From contig NZ_LN890655.1 in NCBI RefSeq assembly GCF_900066015.1, positions 3,326,726-3,390,725 of the forward strand: a DNA stretch of 64,000 bases, given 5' to 3'. This document shows positions 55,023-63,640 of the stretch, in pieces. The notes below the pieces were generated by a model, which was not told the origin of the DNA, made no database searches, and saw only the letters and a program-made list of their open reading frames with translations. Position 1 is the first letter of the stretch. Every line of letters starts with the position of its first letter. Made by a program: the position numbers and the translations under genes. The DNA is from Candidatus Promineifilum breve. GTDB taxonomy: Bacteria > Chloroflexota > Anaerolineae > Promineifilales > Promineifilaceae.

Positions 55023-56159
55023 CTAACCGGGCAGGGCGGTTTCGTCCGACCGCCCGCGCCGCCCGCGCAAAAAATTCAGATAACGTGGGATGGCCTGGGT
55101 GTACAGGCGGTATAGCAACGGCCGCGTCGGGTAATCCCACGCGCCAATGAAGCGCACTACCTCGCCATTGAAACCGGCCTTGAAGCGCCACACACCCCAC
55201 AGCCGGTCGGCCTCGTTGAACTCATCCGGCGCGCCCCAGAAATCATAGACCCGGCAGCCCTGCGCCAGCGCCCAACGGATCGCTTCCCATTGCAGCAAAT
55301 GGTTGGGCATGCGCTCGCGGGCCTCGTTGCGCGACGCGCCATACATGTAAATGGCTCGCTCGCCGAAGCGCACGATGATGATTGCCGCCACCGGGCGGCC
55401 GTCCACCTCGGCCACGAACGGCTGGGCCAGACCCGCCTCGTACAGCCCGTTCCAGCCGTCCAGATAGTAGGCCGCCGGGCGGGCGGTGAAGCCGTCGCGG
55501 GCAGCCGTCTCGTGGTACATGGCGACGATGGTCGGGAAATCGGCCGGCCCACCGGGGCGCACGACCACGCCCTTGCGCTCGGCCAGGCGAATGTTGTAGC
55601 GCGTCTTGGGCTTCATGGCCGCCAGCAGTTGTTCTTCCGTACCCTCCAGCGGCAATTCGACTGTGTTGCGAAACTGAATCTGCTCGGCCGACGGCCGCCA
55701 GCCGCGCGCGCTCAGCTCACGCCGCACGGCCGCGCCCAGCGGCGACACCCGCTCATCCTCCAGCCCCCAGCTATGGACGACCTCGGGATCGATCTTGATG
55801 AAGATGGCCCGCTCGCGCCGCGCCAGATGCTCCAGCTTCTCCAGCACCAGCCGGCGCAGGGCCGCGTCATGGTAATCAAAAGCCGGGCCTTTGGGCACGT
55901 AGAGGACGCAAAACGGCAGGCGCGGCAGGCGGCGCTTGAGCACCATGGCCGCCGCCAGCGGCTCCCAACTGCCCTCGGCCACGGTCAGGGTCAGGGGCAG
56001 CGCCTCCCAGCCCCAGCGCGACTTGAACTCCCCCCAGGCCCAGCTTTGCAGCGCGTGGGCCTGGGGCAGCCGCGCCAACGCTGCCGCCCAGGCGGCGGGC
56101 GAGCGTTCGCGCTTGAGCGTCGAGGCGCGATAGGTTGGTTCGCCGGTGGTGATCGCCAT
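55023..56159 (-). CDS. FemAB-like peptidoglycan bridge-forming/GNAT-superfamily protein
   Basis: 378 residues from ATG 56159 (MAITTGEPTYR); in-frame ATGs at 56213 and 56258 are alternatives, and none has a good ribosome binding site. It opens with HALQSWAWGEFKSRWGWE, typical of FemABX. The second half has KPKTRYNIRLAERKGVVV, a VAMYHETAARDGF segment and ERMPNHLLQWEAIRWALAQGC. FemABX proteins add amino acids from tRNA to the peptidoglycan stem, while some related proteins act in glycan or lipid modification. It is a candidate cell-wall enzyme, beside the L,D-transpeptidase in theme. Confidence 0.85.
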   Translation of the reverse strand: MAITTGEPTYRASTLKRERSPAAWAAALARLPQAHALQSWAWGEFKSRWGWEALPLTLTVAEGSWEPLAAAMVLKRRLPRLPFCVLYVPKGPAFDYHDAALRRLVLEKLEHLARRERAIFIKIDPEVVHSWGLEDERVSPLGAAVRRELSARGWRPSAEQIQFRNTVELPLEGTEEQLLAAMKPKTRYNIRLAERKGVVVRPGGPADFPTIVAMYHETAARDGFTARPAAYYLDGWNGLYEAGLAQPFVAEVDGRPVAAIIIVRFGERAIYMYGASRNEARERMPNHLLQWEAIRWALAQGCRVYDFWGAPDEFNEADRLWGVWRFKAGFNGEVVRFIGAWDYPTRPLLYRLYTQAIPRYLNFLRGRRGRSDETALPG

Positions 56160-56248
56160 ATCAAAAACCAGGCAGCGGCTCCGGCCGCGGCCCGTGAATC
56201 TTATCCGGTTCATTGGTTCAATGCACGATTCGATGTTGCGGATAAATA

Positions 56249-56350
56249 AATTAACCACGGATAAACACGGATAGGACGGATGAACACGGATAGAGAGAAT
56301 TCAATCCGTTTTCATCCGTTTAATCCGTGTCCAATCCGTGTTTAATAATT
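56249..56350. repeat. ATCCGT-type quasi-palindromic repeat
   Basis: AATTAACCACGGATAAACAC on the left pairs with ATCCGTGTCCAATCCGTGTT on the right. It lies upstream of the exchanger gene and downstream of the region where the FemAB gene starts (minus strand). Confidence 0.8.
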
Positions 56351-56382
56351 TAATCTTCAAGATCGAACTCAGGCGCTTTCTA

Positions 56383-56410
56383 TTGAGGATCAGGACGCTT
56401 TTGTTACAAT
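56383..56410 (+). promoter_or_regulatory. Candidate promoter for the Ca2+/H+ exchanger gene
   Basis: TTGAGG (56383-56388), 16-nt spacer and TACAAT (56405-56410) lie 44 nt upstream of ATG 56455, giving a leader of about 38 nt. The -10 hexamer is strong. Confidence 0.45.
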
Positions 56411-56454
56411 CCGGCCACTTACCGGCGTAACAGGCGAATTCGGAGGGAAAAAAT

Positions 56455-57540
56455 ATGAATAGTGCGTTCGCAAGAATCGAGCATTTGGTTGGACTGAACA
56501 AGATCCTGCTGATCTTTGCGCTGTTTATCCCCGCTGCCATCATCCTGGAACTGACCCATGCGAACCCGATATGGATCCTGCTGGCTTCGGCCGCGGCCAT
56601 CATCCCCCTGGCGGCGATGATCGGCGAAGGCACGGAGGCGCTGGCCGAGAAGGTCGGCCAACGCGCCGGCGGCCTGCTCAATGCCACCCTGGGCAACGCC
56701 GCCGAACTCATCATCGCCATCGTCGCCCTGCAGAAGGGTTTGATCGACCTGGTGCTGGCCTCCATCACCGGCTCCATCCTGGGTAACCTGCTGTTGATCC
56801 TGGGCCTGTCGCTGCTCGTGGGCGGCTTGCGGCATGGGTTACAGCGCTTCAACAGCGAGAACGCCGGTCTTGACGCCACGCTGCTGGTGCTGGCCGTTTT
56901 TACTCTGGCGATTCCGTCCTTCTTCAATCAGGCCCTCGAACCCGACTTTCAGCGGGTTGAGTTTGTCAGTATCGGCGCGGCGATCGCCATTCTGGTCATG
57001 TACGGTCTGGTCATCCTCCACTCCTTCACCTCTAAACCGGCGGAGGGCGACCCGCAAGCCCGCGAAGCCCATGCTCCCACCGGCTGGAGCACCCCCCACG
57101 CCTTGATCGTGCTGGTTGTGGCCGTGGGCTTCATCGCCCTGCTGTCGGAGTTTCTGGTCGGCGCGGTGGAGCCGGTGACCCAATCGCTAGGGCTGAGCGA
57201 GTTCTTCTTGGGTATCATTCTCATCCCGCTGGTGGGCAACGCCGCCGAGCATTTCGTGGCCGTACAGGTGGCGGCCAAGAACAAGATGGACCTGGCGCTC
57301 AGCATCGCCATCGGCTCCAGCCTGCAAATCGCCCTGTTCGTCGCCCCACTATTGGTCTTCATTAGTCTGGCGATGGGCAACCCGATGCCGCTGGAGTTCA
57401 CGTCGTACGAGATTCTGGCTGTGTCGGCCGCCTCGCTCATCGCCGCGCTGGTGTCGCTCGATGGCCGCAGCAACTGGCTGGAGGGGGCGATGTTGCTGGT
57501 GTTGTACGTCATCCTGGCGGTGGCTTTCTTCTTCTTTTAG
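56455..57540 (+). CDS. Calcium/proton exchanger (CaCA family, Cax type)
   Basis: 361 residues, GGAGGG 7 nt before ATG 56455. It has about 11 hydrophobic segments in two inverted halves. The alpha repeats are GQRAGGLLNATLGNAAELII and ILIPLVGNAAEHFVAVQVAA, both with the G-NA-x-E core and acidic ion site. It exchanges cytoplasmic Ca2+ for H+ across the membrane. It carries its own candidate promoter and is not in an obvious operon. Confidence 0.93.
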   Translation: MNSAFARIEHLVGLNKILLIFALFIPAAIILELTHANPIWILLASAAAIIPLAAMIGEGTEALAEKVGQRAGGLLNATLGNAAELIIAIVALQKGLIDLVLASITGSILGNLLLILGLSLLVGGLRHGLQRFNSENAGLDATLLVLAVFTLAIPSFFNQALEPDFQRVEFVSIGAAIAILVMYGLVILHSFTSKPAEGDPQAREAHAPTGWSTPHALIVLVVAVGFIALLSEFLVGAVEPVTQSLGLSEFFLGIILIPLVGNAAEHFVAVQVAAKNKMDLALSIAIGSSLQIALFVAPLLVFISLAMGNPMPLEFTSYEILAVSAASLIAALVSLDGRSNWLEGAMLLVLYVILAVAFFFF

Positions 57541-57574
57541 GAATCAAAAGTCAACGCCGAGAAGCAAAGAAAAT

Positions 57575-57638
57575 AATCCGCAGATTTCGCAGATTACGCA
57601 GATTCAAGAGTGATAATAAATCTGCGTAATCTGCGGAT
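57575..57638. repeat. ATCCGCAGATTT-type hairpin
   Basis: ATCCGCAGATTTCGCAGATT and AATCTGCGTAATCTGCGGAT pair over a short loop. It lies in the spacer between the exchanger and prmC. Confidence 0.8.
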
Positions 57639-57652
57639 CGATCTCTTCTTCC

Positions 57653-58495
57653 ATGACGACTATTCGTGAGGCGCGGCAGACGGGCCGGGCCAGCTTGCGC
57701 CAATCGCCCACGCCGGCGCTCGATGCCCGGCTGTTGCTGGAGCACGCGCTGGGGCGCGACCATGCCTACCTCATCGCCCACGACGACGAAGCGCTGACGG
57801 CCGAGGCGCTGGCCGAGTACGAGCGCGCCCTGGCCCGTGCCGCCGCCGGCGAACCCATCCCTTACCTCACCGGCCACGCGCCGTTTATGGGGCTTGATTT
57901 CCTCGTCTCATCGAACGTTCTAATTCCGCGCCCGGAGACGGAGCAACTGGTGGAGATGGCGATTGAGTGGGCCGAGGGGCGAGGGGCTATTCGCATAGTC
58001 GATGTGGGCACGGGCAGCGGTTGCATCGCCGTCAGTCTGGCCCGCACTCTGCCGGCGGCCCACCTGCTGGCGGTGGACATATCGGCCGCGGCGCTGGCCG
58101 TGGCCGCCGCCAACGTGGCCCGCCATGTGCCCGGCCGGGTGCAGCTGGTGCGGGGCGATCTCCTGACCGCCATCGGCCCCGGCCTGGACCTGATCACCGC
58201 TAATCTGCCTTACGTCGCCGGCCCGGAGTGGCCGACTTTGCCCATTGGAGTAAAATCCTACGAGCCGGCTCTGGCGCTGGATGGGGGCGCGGACGGTCTC
58301 GACCTCATCCGGGCGCTGCTGCCCCAGGCGGCGGCCAGGCTGCGACCGGAGGGCCTGGCGCTGCTGGAGATCGGTTGGCAACAGGGTCAGGCCGTGACCG
58401 AATTGGCCCAGGCGGCCTTCCCGGCGGCCGAGGTTAGTGTGCAACAGGACTTTGCCGGGCATGACCGGATCGTCGTTATCAAGTTGGCGGGATAA
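57653..58495 (+). CDS. prmC: Release factor glutamine methyltransferase
   Basis: 280 residues. PrmC (HemK) methylates the GGQ glutamine of release factors. The N-terminal helical part has LDARLLLEHALGRDHAYLIAH. IRIVDVGTGSGCIAVSLARTL is the SAM loop. The NPPY catalytic motif is NLPY (TANLPYV), a change also seen in some homologues. tsaC follows 107 nt later, a frequent pairing in bacteria. Confidence 0.9.
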   Translation: MTTIREARQTGRASLRQSPTPALDARLLLEHALGRDHAYLIAHDDEALTAEALAEYERALARAAAGEPIPYLTGHAPFMGLDFLVSSNVLIPRPETEQLVEMAIEWAEGRGAIRIVDVGTGSGCIAVSLARTLPAAHLLAVDISAAALAVAAANVARHVPGRVQLVRGDLLTAIGPGLDLITANLPYVAGPEWPTLPIGVKSYEPALALDGGADGLDLIRALLPQAAARLRPEGLALLEIGWQQGQAVTELAQAAFPAAEVSVQQDFAGHDRIVVIKLAG

Positions 58496-58503
58496 GAATG
58501 GCG

Positions 58504-58570
58504 ACGGATTTACACGGAAGAAACGGATGGAAGAAAGCTTCTGAAATCCGTCTTCTCCGTCCAAATCCGT
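58504..58570. repeat. ATCCGT-type quasi-palindrome
   Basis: ACGGATTTACACGGAAGAAA and TTCTCCGTCCAAATCCGT pair imperfectly. It fills most of the prmC-tsaC spacer. Confidence 0.65.
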
Positions 58571-58602
58571 AGCTAATTCTGCCTCTGAGGTAAGACTTAG
58601 AA

Positions 58603-59262
58603 GTGTTAGCGGATTCAACTGTCGGACAACCGGAGACCAGCCTCTTGCGGGCGGGTGACGCGGCGGCCGTGGCCGAAGCGGCCGAATGGGCGCGCCGCGG
58701 CTATCCGGTCGTCTTTCCCACCGATACGGTCTATGGCGTCGGCGTCACGCCGTTCGACGCGGCGGCCATTGAGCGCCTCTACGCTCTGAAGGGCCGCCCG
58801 GCGGAGAAGGGCATCCCCATCCTGCTGGCCGATGTGGCGGCGCTCGAAGGCGTGGCGCGCGCCGTTCCTCCGACGGCCCGCGACCTGATCGACCGCTTCT
58901 GGCCGGGGCCGCTGACGCTGATCGTCCCCCGCCGGTCCGAGTTGCCGGCCATCCTCTCGCCCGACGACACGATCGCCGTGCGCGTGCCGGGCCATGCCGT
59001 GGCCCGCGCGCTCATCCGCGCCGCCGGCGGTGCATTGGCAACGACCAGCGCCAATCTGTCCGGCGAGGAACCGGCGCGCAGCGGCACAGCGGCCTACGCG
59101 GCATTGCGCGGTCGGGTGGCGGCCGTGCTCGATGACGGCCCTTCGCCCGGCGGCCAGGCTTCAACCATCGTCGATTGCACCGGCCACCGGCCGATCATCC
59201 TGCGCGCCGGGCCACTGTCGGCCGCCGATCTGGGTCTGGCTGACCCCGCGACCCCAAGCTGA
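58603..59262 (+). CDS. tsaC: L-threonylcarbamoyladenylate synthase (TsaC/YrdC/Sua5)
   Basis: 219 residues from GTG 58603. It makes threonylcarbamoyl-AMP for the t6A modification of tRNA. YPVVFPTDTVYGVGVTPFDAAAIERLYALKGRP is the family's N-terminal signature. PAEKGIPILLADVAAL, FWPGPLTLIVPR and ATTSANLSGEEPA complete the YrdC fold. The length suggests a short TsaC rather than a long Sua5. It shares a putative operon with prmC and the SH3-like protein. Confidence 0.93.
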   Translation: MLADSTVGQPETSLLRAGDAAAVAEAAEWARRGYPVVFPTDTVYGVGVTPFDAAAIERLYALKGRPAEKGIPILLADVAALEGVARAVPPTARDLIDRFWPGPLTLIVPRRSELPAILSPDDTIAVRVPGHAVARALIRAAGGALATTSANLSGEEPARSGTAAYAALRGRVAAVLDDGPSPGGQASTIVDCTGHRPIILRAGPLSAADLGLADPATPS

Positions 59263-59263
59263 T

Positions 59264-59854
59264 ATGACCGGCCTTCTGCTCCCCATTTTGCTCTTCGTCG
59301 GCGCGGTTGTGGCGACCTTCCTCACCTATCGCAATATTCGCCGCGGCGGGGCGCGCTTCTATACGCTGGAACGCGAGATCGTCCTGCGCCGGGCGATATT
59401 GATGCTGGTGGCCGCGGCGGCGCTCTATACGGCCGCGCTGGGCCTGCTATATTTCCAGCGGTCACAACTGATCGAGGCGTCATTGCCGGCCGAGACCGGG
59501 GAAGCGTCCGACGAACTTGGCGCGCCGGTGGTGACGACGCCGACGCCCTTGCTCGAAATCTTCCCGCCCACGGCCGAGCCGACCTCGCTGACGCCGCAGC
59601 CGACCGTCACCGTGACGCCGACGGTCTGCCGGGCGGTGGTCGAGGGGACGGGCGGCAATGGCCTCTATCTGCGCGACGCGCCCCAGGGGGCGGAGCTGGT
59701 GCTGCTGTCCGACGGGACGCTGCTGACCGTGCTGGACGACGCCCCGGTCGAGGCTGGCGGCATCATCTGGCGCAAGGTGCGGGCCGTGGGCGGCGAAGAA
59801 GGCTGGGCGGCCGAGGACTTTTTGACGATTCGCGCCCCGTGTGGGGTGGAGTGA
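59264..59854 (+). CDS. Membrane protein with C-terminal SH3-like domain
   Basis: 196 residues from ATG 59264, 1 nt after the tsaC stop. A longer in-frame reading inside tsaC is not supported. Two hydrophobic segments occur near residues 3-20 and 44-66. A Pro/Thr-rich linker (TPTPLLEIFPPTAEPTSL) leads to a C-terminal bacterial SH3-type domain (NGLYLRDAPQGAELVLLSDG). Such domains bind cell-wall glycan or peptide. No specific function is known. Confidence 0.75.
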   Translation: MTGLLLPILLFVGAVVATFLTYRNIRRGGARFYTLEREIVLRRAILMLVAAAALYTAALGLLYFQRSQLIEASLPAETGEASDELGAPVVTTPTPLLEIFPPTAEPTSLTPQPTVTVTPTVCRAVVEGTGGNGLYLRDAPQGAELVLLSDGTLLTVLDDAPVEAGGIIWRKVRAVGGEEGWAAEDFLTIRAPCGVE

Positions 59855-59860
59855 TGAAGC

Positions 59861-59935
59861 GCAGGGGTGCAGGGGGGCAGGGGAGCAGGGGTGCATCTCT
59901 CCCCTGCACCCCTGCTCCCCCGCACCCCTGCTCTG
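59861..59935. repeat. GGGGTGCA/GGGGAGCA minisatellite hairpin
   Basis: GCAGGGGTGCAGGGGGGCAG followed by a C-rich arm (CCCCTGCACCCCTGCTCCC). Same family as 36412-36446 and 53770-53890. It lies directly before the glycosyltransferase start. Confidence 0.75.
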
Positions 59936-59942
59936 AAAAATC

Positions 59943-61088
59943 ATGATCATCGGCATTGACGCCAGCCGCGCCGCCAGCGGGCAGCGCACCGGGACAGAGG
60001 CTTACGCCACATTCCTGATTCGCGCGCTTATCCCGGCGGCGGCCGAACGCGGCCACACGTTGCGCCTTTATTTCAATCAGCCGCCGCCCGAGGGACTAAT
60101 TCCCGAACAAGACGGTGTGGAGCGCGTGGTCATACCCCTCTCGCGCTTGTGGACGCACGCCCGTCTGGGGCACGAACTGCGCCGCCGCCCGCCGGACGTG
60201 TTTTTCACCCCGGCCCACGTCATCCCCGTGGGCATCCGCTGTCCGGCCGTGGCTACCGTCCACGATCTGGGCTATGAGCATTTCCCGGAGGCCCACCCGC
60301 GCCGGCAACTGGCCTACCTGCGCTGGAGCACGCGCCACAACGCCCGCGCCGGCCGCCGGGTCATCGTTGATTCCCAAGCCACCCGCGACGATCTGATCAA
60401 ATTTTACGGCACGGCCCCGGCCAAAATCGCGGTCGTCTATCCCGGTCGCGATCCCGACCTGAAGCGAGTGGATGACCCGGCCATCATCGCCGCCGCGTTG
60501 GCGCGGGTTGGCATCCAATCACCCTATCTGCTCTATTTGGGCACGCTCCAGCCGCGCAAGAATCTCGTCCGGTTGGTGGAGGCGTTCGTGGCGAGCGGGC
60601 TATACAATGAGGGTTATGCCCTCGTTCTGGCCGGCAAATCCGGCTGGTTGGCCGAGCCGCTGTTGGCTGCCGTGCGCGCCCTGCCGCCGGCCGTCCGCGT
60701 ACACATCCACCTGCCCGGCTACATCGGTGAGGCGGAGAAGGCCGCGCTCCTCTCCGGGGCGACGGCTTTGGTTTTCCCCTCGCTCTATGAGGGCTTCGGC
60801 TTTCCCGTATTGGAGGCCCAGACTAGCGGGACGCCGGTGCTATGCAGCAATAGTAGTTCGCTGCCGGAAGTGGCCGGCGACGGGGCGCTGCTGGTCGATC
60901 CGCTGGACACGGCGGCGCTGTCGCTGGCGATGCGGCGGTTGGCGTCCGATAATGCGTTGCGCGAGGCGTTGATCGCCAGAGGGTATGGCAATCTGGCGCG
61001 GTTCACCTGGGCAAAGGCGGCGCGCCAAACGCTGAGCGTACTGGAATCGGCAGCGAACGGTATAGCGCCTTCGCCCGGATTGGATTAA
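59943..61088 (+). CDS. GT4-type glycosyltransferase
   Basis: 381 residues. MIIGIDASRAASGQRTGTEAYATFL opens the acceptor domain and FFTPAHVIPVGIRCPAVATVHDLG is the mannosyltransferase-type central segment. YLGTLQPRKNLVRLVEAF and PSLYEGFGFPVLEAQTSGTPVLCSN form the donor site. It is separated from the main cluster by nearly 48 kb but belongs to the same superfamily and may serve the same glycan or a glycolipid. Confidence 0.88.
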   Translation: MIIGIDASRAASGQRTGTEAYATFLIRALIPAAAERGHTLRLYFNQPPPEGLIPEQDGVERVVIPLSRLWTHARLGHELRRRPPDVFFTPAHVIPVGIRCPAVATVHDLGYEHFPEAHPRRQLAYLRWSTRHNARAGRRVIVDSQATRDDLIKFYGTAPAKIAVVYPGRDPDLKRVDDPAIIAAALARVGIQSPYLLYLGTLQPRKNLVRLVEAFVASGLYNEGYALVLAGKSGWLAEPLLAAVRALPPAVRVHIHLPGYIGEAEKAALLSGATALVFPSLYEGFGFPVLEAQTSGTPVLCSNSSSLPEVAGDGALLVDPLDTAALSLAMRRLASDNALREALIARGYGNLARFTWAKAARQTLSVLESAANGIAPSPGLD

Positions 61089-61151
61089 GCTGGAAAGAAC
61101 GCAGCGGCCGGGCGAGTGTGCTCGGCCGCTCCTTCATTGAGGAACAACCGT

Positions 61152-62756
61152 ATGTCCTATCAAGAACTCGTCACCACGCTGGCCGAAGACCCGGAGCACC
61201 TGGAACAGGCCTACCAAGCGGCGCTGAAGGCCGGGGAAGCCGACGCCTTCAGGCAGGCCATCGCTGCCGGCCGCACGGCCGCGCCCGATAACCTGCTCTA
61301 CGCCGCCTGGTTCTACCGGCTGCAACACGCCGCGACACAGGTCAAGGGCGCGTTTATCAAATGGGGTTGGGCAATCCCCCTGGCCTTGCTGAACGGGCTG
61401 CTGTTCTGGTGGCTGTCGGATTTCGAGCGCTTTACGACCCAGATCGGCTTTCGCCCCGAGACTCTACAGGACTACCTGCCCACGCTGGTCTTTCTGGCCG
61501 CGCCGCTGGCCGCCGTCTTTGTGCTGGCCTATCTGGTGGCGACCGGGCCACGCCGTTGGCAACGGGCGGCGCTCATCGGGGCCGTCCTGGTGGCCGCCGC
61601 CGCTTACGTGCTGTGGGCCTATCCCCGGCTGGGCACGCGGCCGTATCAGGAGCAATACCTGACCCTGATGGTGATGCACCTGCCGCTGCTGGCCTGGGCG
61701 GGCGTGGGGCTATACCTGATTGCCGATCACCGCGACCCGGCCAACCGCTTCGCCTTCCTCATCAAATCGCTGGAAGTGTTCGTGATGGGCGGGCTGTTCG
61801 TCATCGCCGGCGGCTTGTTCACGGGGCTGACGATTGCCCTGTTTTCGGCGCTGGGGATTGAGCCGTCGGAGTTGGTGATGCGGCTGTTCATCGCCGGCGG
61901 CGGCGGTCTGCTGCCGGTCATCGCCGTGGCCGTCATCTATAACCCGGCCGCTTCCCCGGCCCGACAGGCGTTCGACGAGGGCTTGAGCAAGCTGGTGGCC
62001 CTGCTCATGCGCGTCATGCTGCCGCTGACTTTTCTGGTGCTGGTCGTCTATCTGGCCTTCATCCCGTTCAACTTTCGCGAGCCGTTCGACAACCGCGACG
62101 TGCTGATCATCTACAACGGCATGCTCTTCGCCGTCATCGCCCTGCTGGTGGGGGCGACGCCCATCAGCCTGAGCGACCTTTCGCCCACCGTGGCCCGCTG
62201 GCTGCGCCGGGGCATCGTGGCCGTGGCCGCCCTGGCCCTCGTCGTCAGCCTCTATGCGTTGGCGGCCATCGTCTATCGCACGGCGCTGGATCGCCTGACG
62301 CCCAACCGGCTGGCGTTCATCGGCTGGAACGTGGTCAATATCGGGCTGTTGATCCTGCTGTTGGTCAAACAGGCGCGGGCCGGGTCGGCCGGTTGGCTGG
62401 ATGGGCTGCATCGCGCCTTCAGCGTCGGAACCGTGGCCTACACGGTCTGGACGCTGGCGGTGATCGTGCTCTTGCCGTGGCTGTTCGGCATCGACCAGGG
62501 GGCGATCGATGCCCTACCCTCGGCGGTACAGGAACTTATCTACGAAGTCCCCGAACCCATCCTGCTAAAATGCGACGGCAGCCCGCACATCTATCTGCTC
62601 GATCAGGGGCAGAAGCGGTGGATCGACAACATCGCCACGTTCACCGACCGGGGCTACGTCTGGAAGGATGTGCAATTCCTCCAGTGCGATGATTTGCGCG
62701 CCATCCCTGACGGCGAGCCAATTCCGGCTGATGCGGGGCCGCCGCCGCAGCCGTAG
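61152..62756 (+). CDS. Polytopic membrane protein with a C-terminal YLLDQGQKRWI-type domain
   Basis: 534 residues from ATG 61152 with GAGG 9 nt upstream. About 12 hydrophobic helices cover residues ~75-470; the N-terminal 65 residues are helical and soluble. The C-terminal ~60 residues (ILLKCDGSPHIYLLDQGQKRWI then FTDRGYVWKDVQFL) are a small domain that recurs in Chloroflexota surface proteins. The membrane part resembles DUF4153-type proteins. No enzymatic motif is recognised. Confidence 0.7.
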   Translation: MSYQELVTTLAEDPEHLEQAYQAALKAGEADAFRQAIAAGRTAAPDNLLYAAWFYRLQHAATQVKGAFIKWGWAIPLALLNGLLFWWLSDFERFTTQIGFRPETLQDYLPTLVFLAAPLAAVFVLAYLVATGPRRWQRAALIGAVLVAAAAYVLWAYPRLGTRPYQEQYLTLMVMHLPLLAWAGVGLYLIADHRDPANRFAFLIKSLEVFVMGGLFVIAGGLFTGLTIALFSALGIEPSELVMRLFIAGGGGLLPVIAVAVIYNPAASPARQAFDEGLSKLVALLMRVMLPLTFLVLVVYLAFIPFNFREPFDNRDVLIIYNGMLFAVIALLVGATPISLSDLSPTVARWLRRGIVAVAALALVVSLYALAAIVYRTALDRLTPNRLAFIGWNVVNIGLLILLLVKQARAGSAGWLDGLHRAFSVGTVAYTVWTLAVIVLLPWLFGIDQGAIDALPSAVQELIYEVPEPILLKCDGSPHIYLLDQGQKRWIDNIATFTDRGYVWKDVQFLQCDDLRAIPDGEPIPADAGPPPQP

Positions 62757-62764
62757 TAGCCATC

Positions 62765-62798
62765 AGGTGCGACGCACTTTCCGAAGTGCGTTGCACCT
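62765..62798. repeat. 34-bp palindromic repeat, copy 2 (inverted)
   Basis: Exact reverse complement of the copy at 21147-21180. It lies just upstream of the toxin-antitoxin promoter and forms the left flank of that module. Confidence 0.95.
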
Positions 62799-62803
62799 TG
62801 CGC

Positions 62804-62832
62804 TTGTCCCTGTGTCTACCATCTGCTATGAT
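62804..62832 (+). promoter_or_regulatory. Candidate promoter of the AbrB/PIN operon
   Basis: TTGTCC (62804-62809), 17-nt spacer and TATGAT (62827-62832), 54 nt before ATG 62886. Spacing is ideal. The antitoxin would be expected to repress here, as in similar systems. Confidence 0.5.
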
Positions 62833-62885
62833 GTCGTTGCAGAAATTCAGACGACGCAGATAATCCGCCGAAGCCGAGGTAGCTG

Positions 62886-63155
62886 ATGGACACAACGGTA
62901 CAAGTTCGACAACGCGGCAGTCTGACCCTGCCGGCCGATTTGCGCGAGCGCTATGGCATCGAGCCGGGTGACACCTTTCGACTGCTCGATCTGGACGGCA
63001 TCTTTGTTTTGACGCCCATGACGCCGATGGTTCCCGAATTGGCGTGGGAGATCGAACGCGCGCGCGTTGAGGCCGGGCTGGATACGGCGGCGTTGCTCAC
63101 AGCGCTGCGCGAAGAGCGGGCGCGCTACGTGGCCGAAACGTATGGCGACGACTGA
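62886..63155 (+). CDS. AbrB/MazE-type antitoxin
   Basis: 89 residues. VQVRQRGSLTLPADLRERYGIEPGDTFRLL is the swapped-hairpin AbrB DNA-binding domain; the rest (~45 residues, WEIERARVEAGLDTAALLTAL) is the toxin-binding helical tail. It overlaps the PIN gene by 14 nt, the usual arrangement. It probably represses its own promoter alone and with the toxin. Confidence 0.88.
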   Translation: MDTTVQVRQRGSLTLPADLRERYGIEPGDTFRLLDLDGIFVLTPMTPMVPELAWEIERARVEAGLDTAALLTALREERARYVAETYGDD

Positions 63156-63597
63156 GTCTCGGAAACCGCGCGTTTTTATCGACGCCGACGTGCTGTTTGC
63201 CGGGTCGGCCTCGCCCTCGGAGCATGGGGCCAGCCTGACGATCCTGCGTATGGCTGAGATCACCCTGCTCGACGCCCTGACCTCGGAGCAGGTGATCGTC
63301 GAAGCCGAGCGCAATCTGGCGGCCAAGCTGCCGGCGACATTGCCAACGTTCCGCTTGCTTGTTGACCGCTGCCTGACGGTCGTCCCTATTCCGTCGGCTG
63401 ATGAGGTGGCGCGGCATCATGGGCTGGCCGAGGCCAACGACTTGCCCATCCTGGTGGCCGCTGTGCAACATGTATGTCCGTGGCTGGTCACGTTCAACGG
63501 CCGTCATTACCGACCGGGCCATCCTGACGTGACGATACTGTTACCAGGGGAGTTTGTGCAGCGGGTGAGATATTTGTTGTCGGCGTTGAATCGGTAG
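63142..63597 (+). CDS. PIN-domain toxin (ribonuclease)
   Basis: 151 residues from ATG 63142, overlapping the antitoxin stop. PIN signatures: RVFIDADVLFAG (Asp), VEAERNL (Glu) and LAEANDLPILVAAVQ (acidic), forming the metal-binding pocket. The fold is VapC-like, but the antitoxin is AbrB-type, a known combination. Expected target is RNA, not identified here. The stop is 9 nt before the third palindromic repeat. Confidence 0.85.
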   Translation: MATTESRKPRVFIDADVLFAGSASPSEHGASLTILRMAEITLLDALTSEQVIVEAERNLAAKLPATLPTFRLLVDRCLTVVPIPSADEVARHHGLAEANDLPILVAAVQHVCPWLVTFNGRHYRPGHPDVTILLPGEFVQRVRYLLSALNR

Positions 63598-63606
63598 CAA
63601 TGCAGA

Positions 63607-63640
63607 AGGTGCAACGCACTTCAGAAAGTGCGTCGCACCT
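63607..63640. repeat. 34-bp palindromic repeat, copy 3
   Basis: One base different from copy 1 (CAG at the centre). It is inverted relative to copy 2, so the two bracket the toxin-antitoxin pair. Its right part encodes the last residues and stop of the HIT gene (minus strand). Confidence 0.93.
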
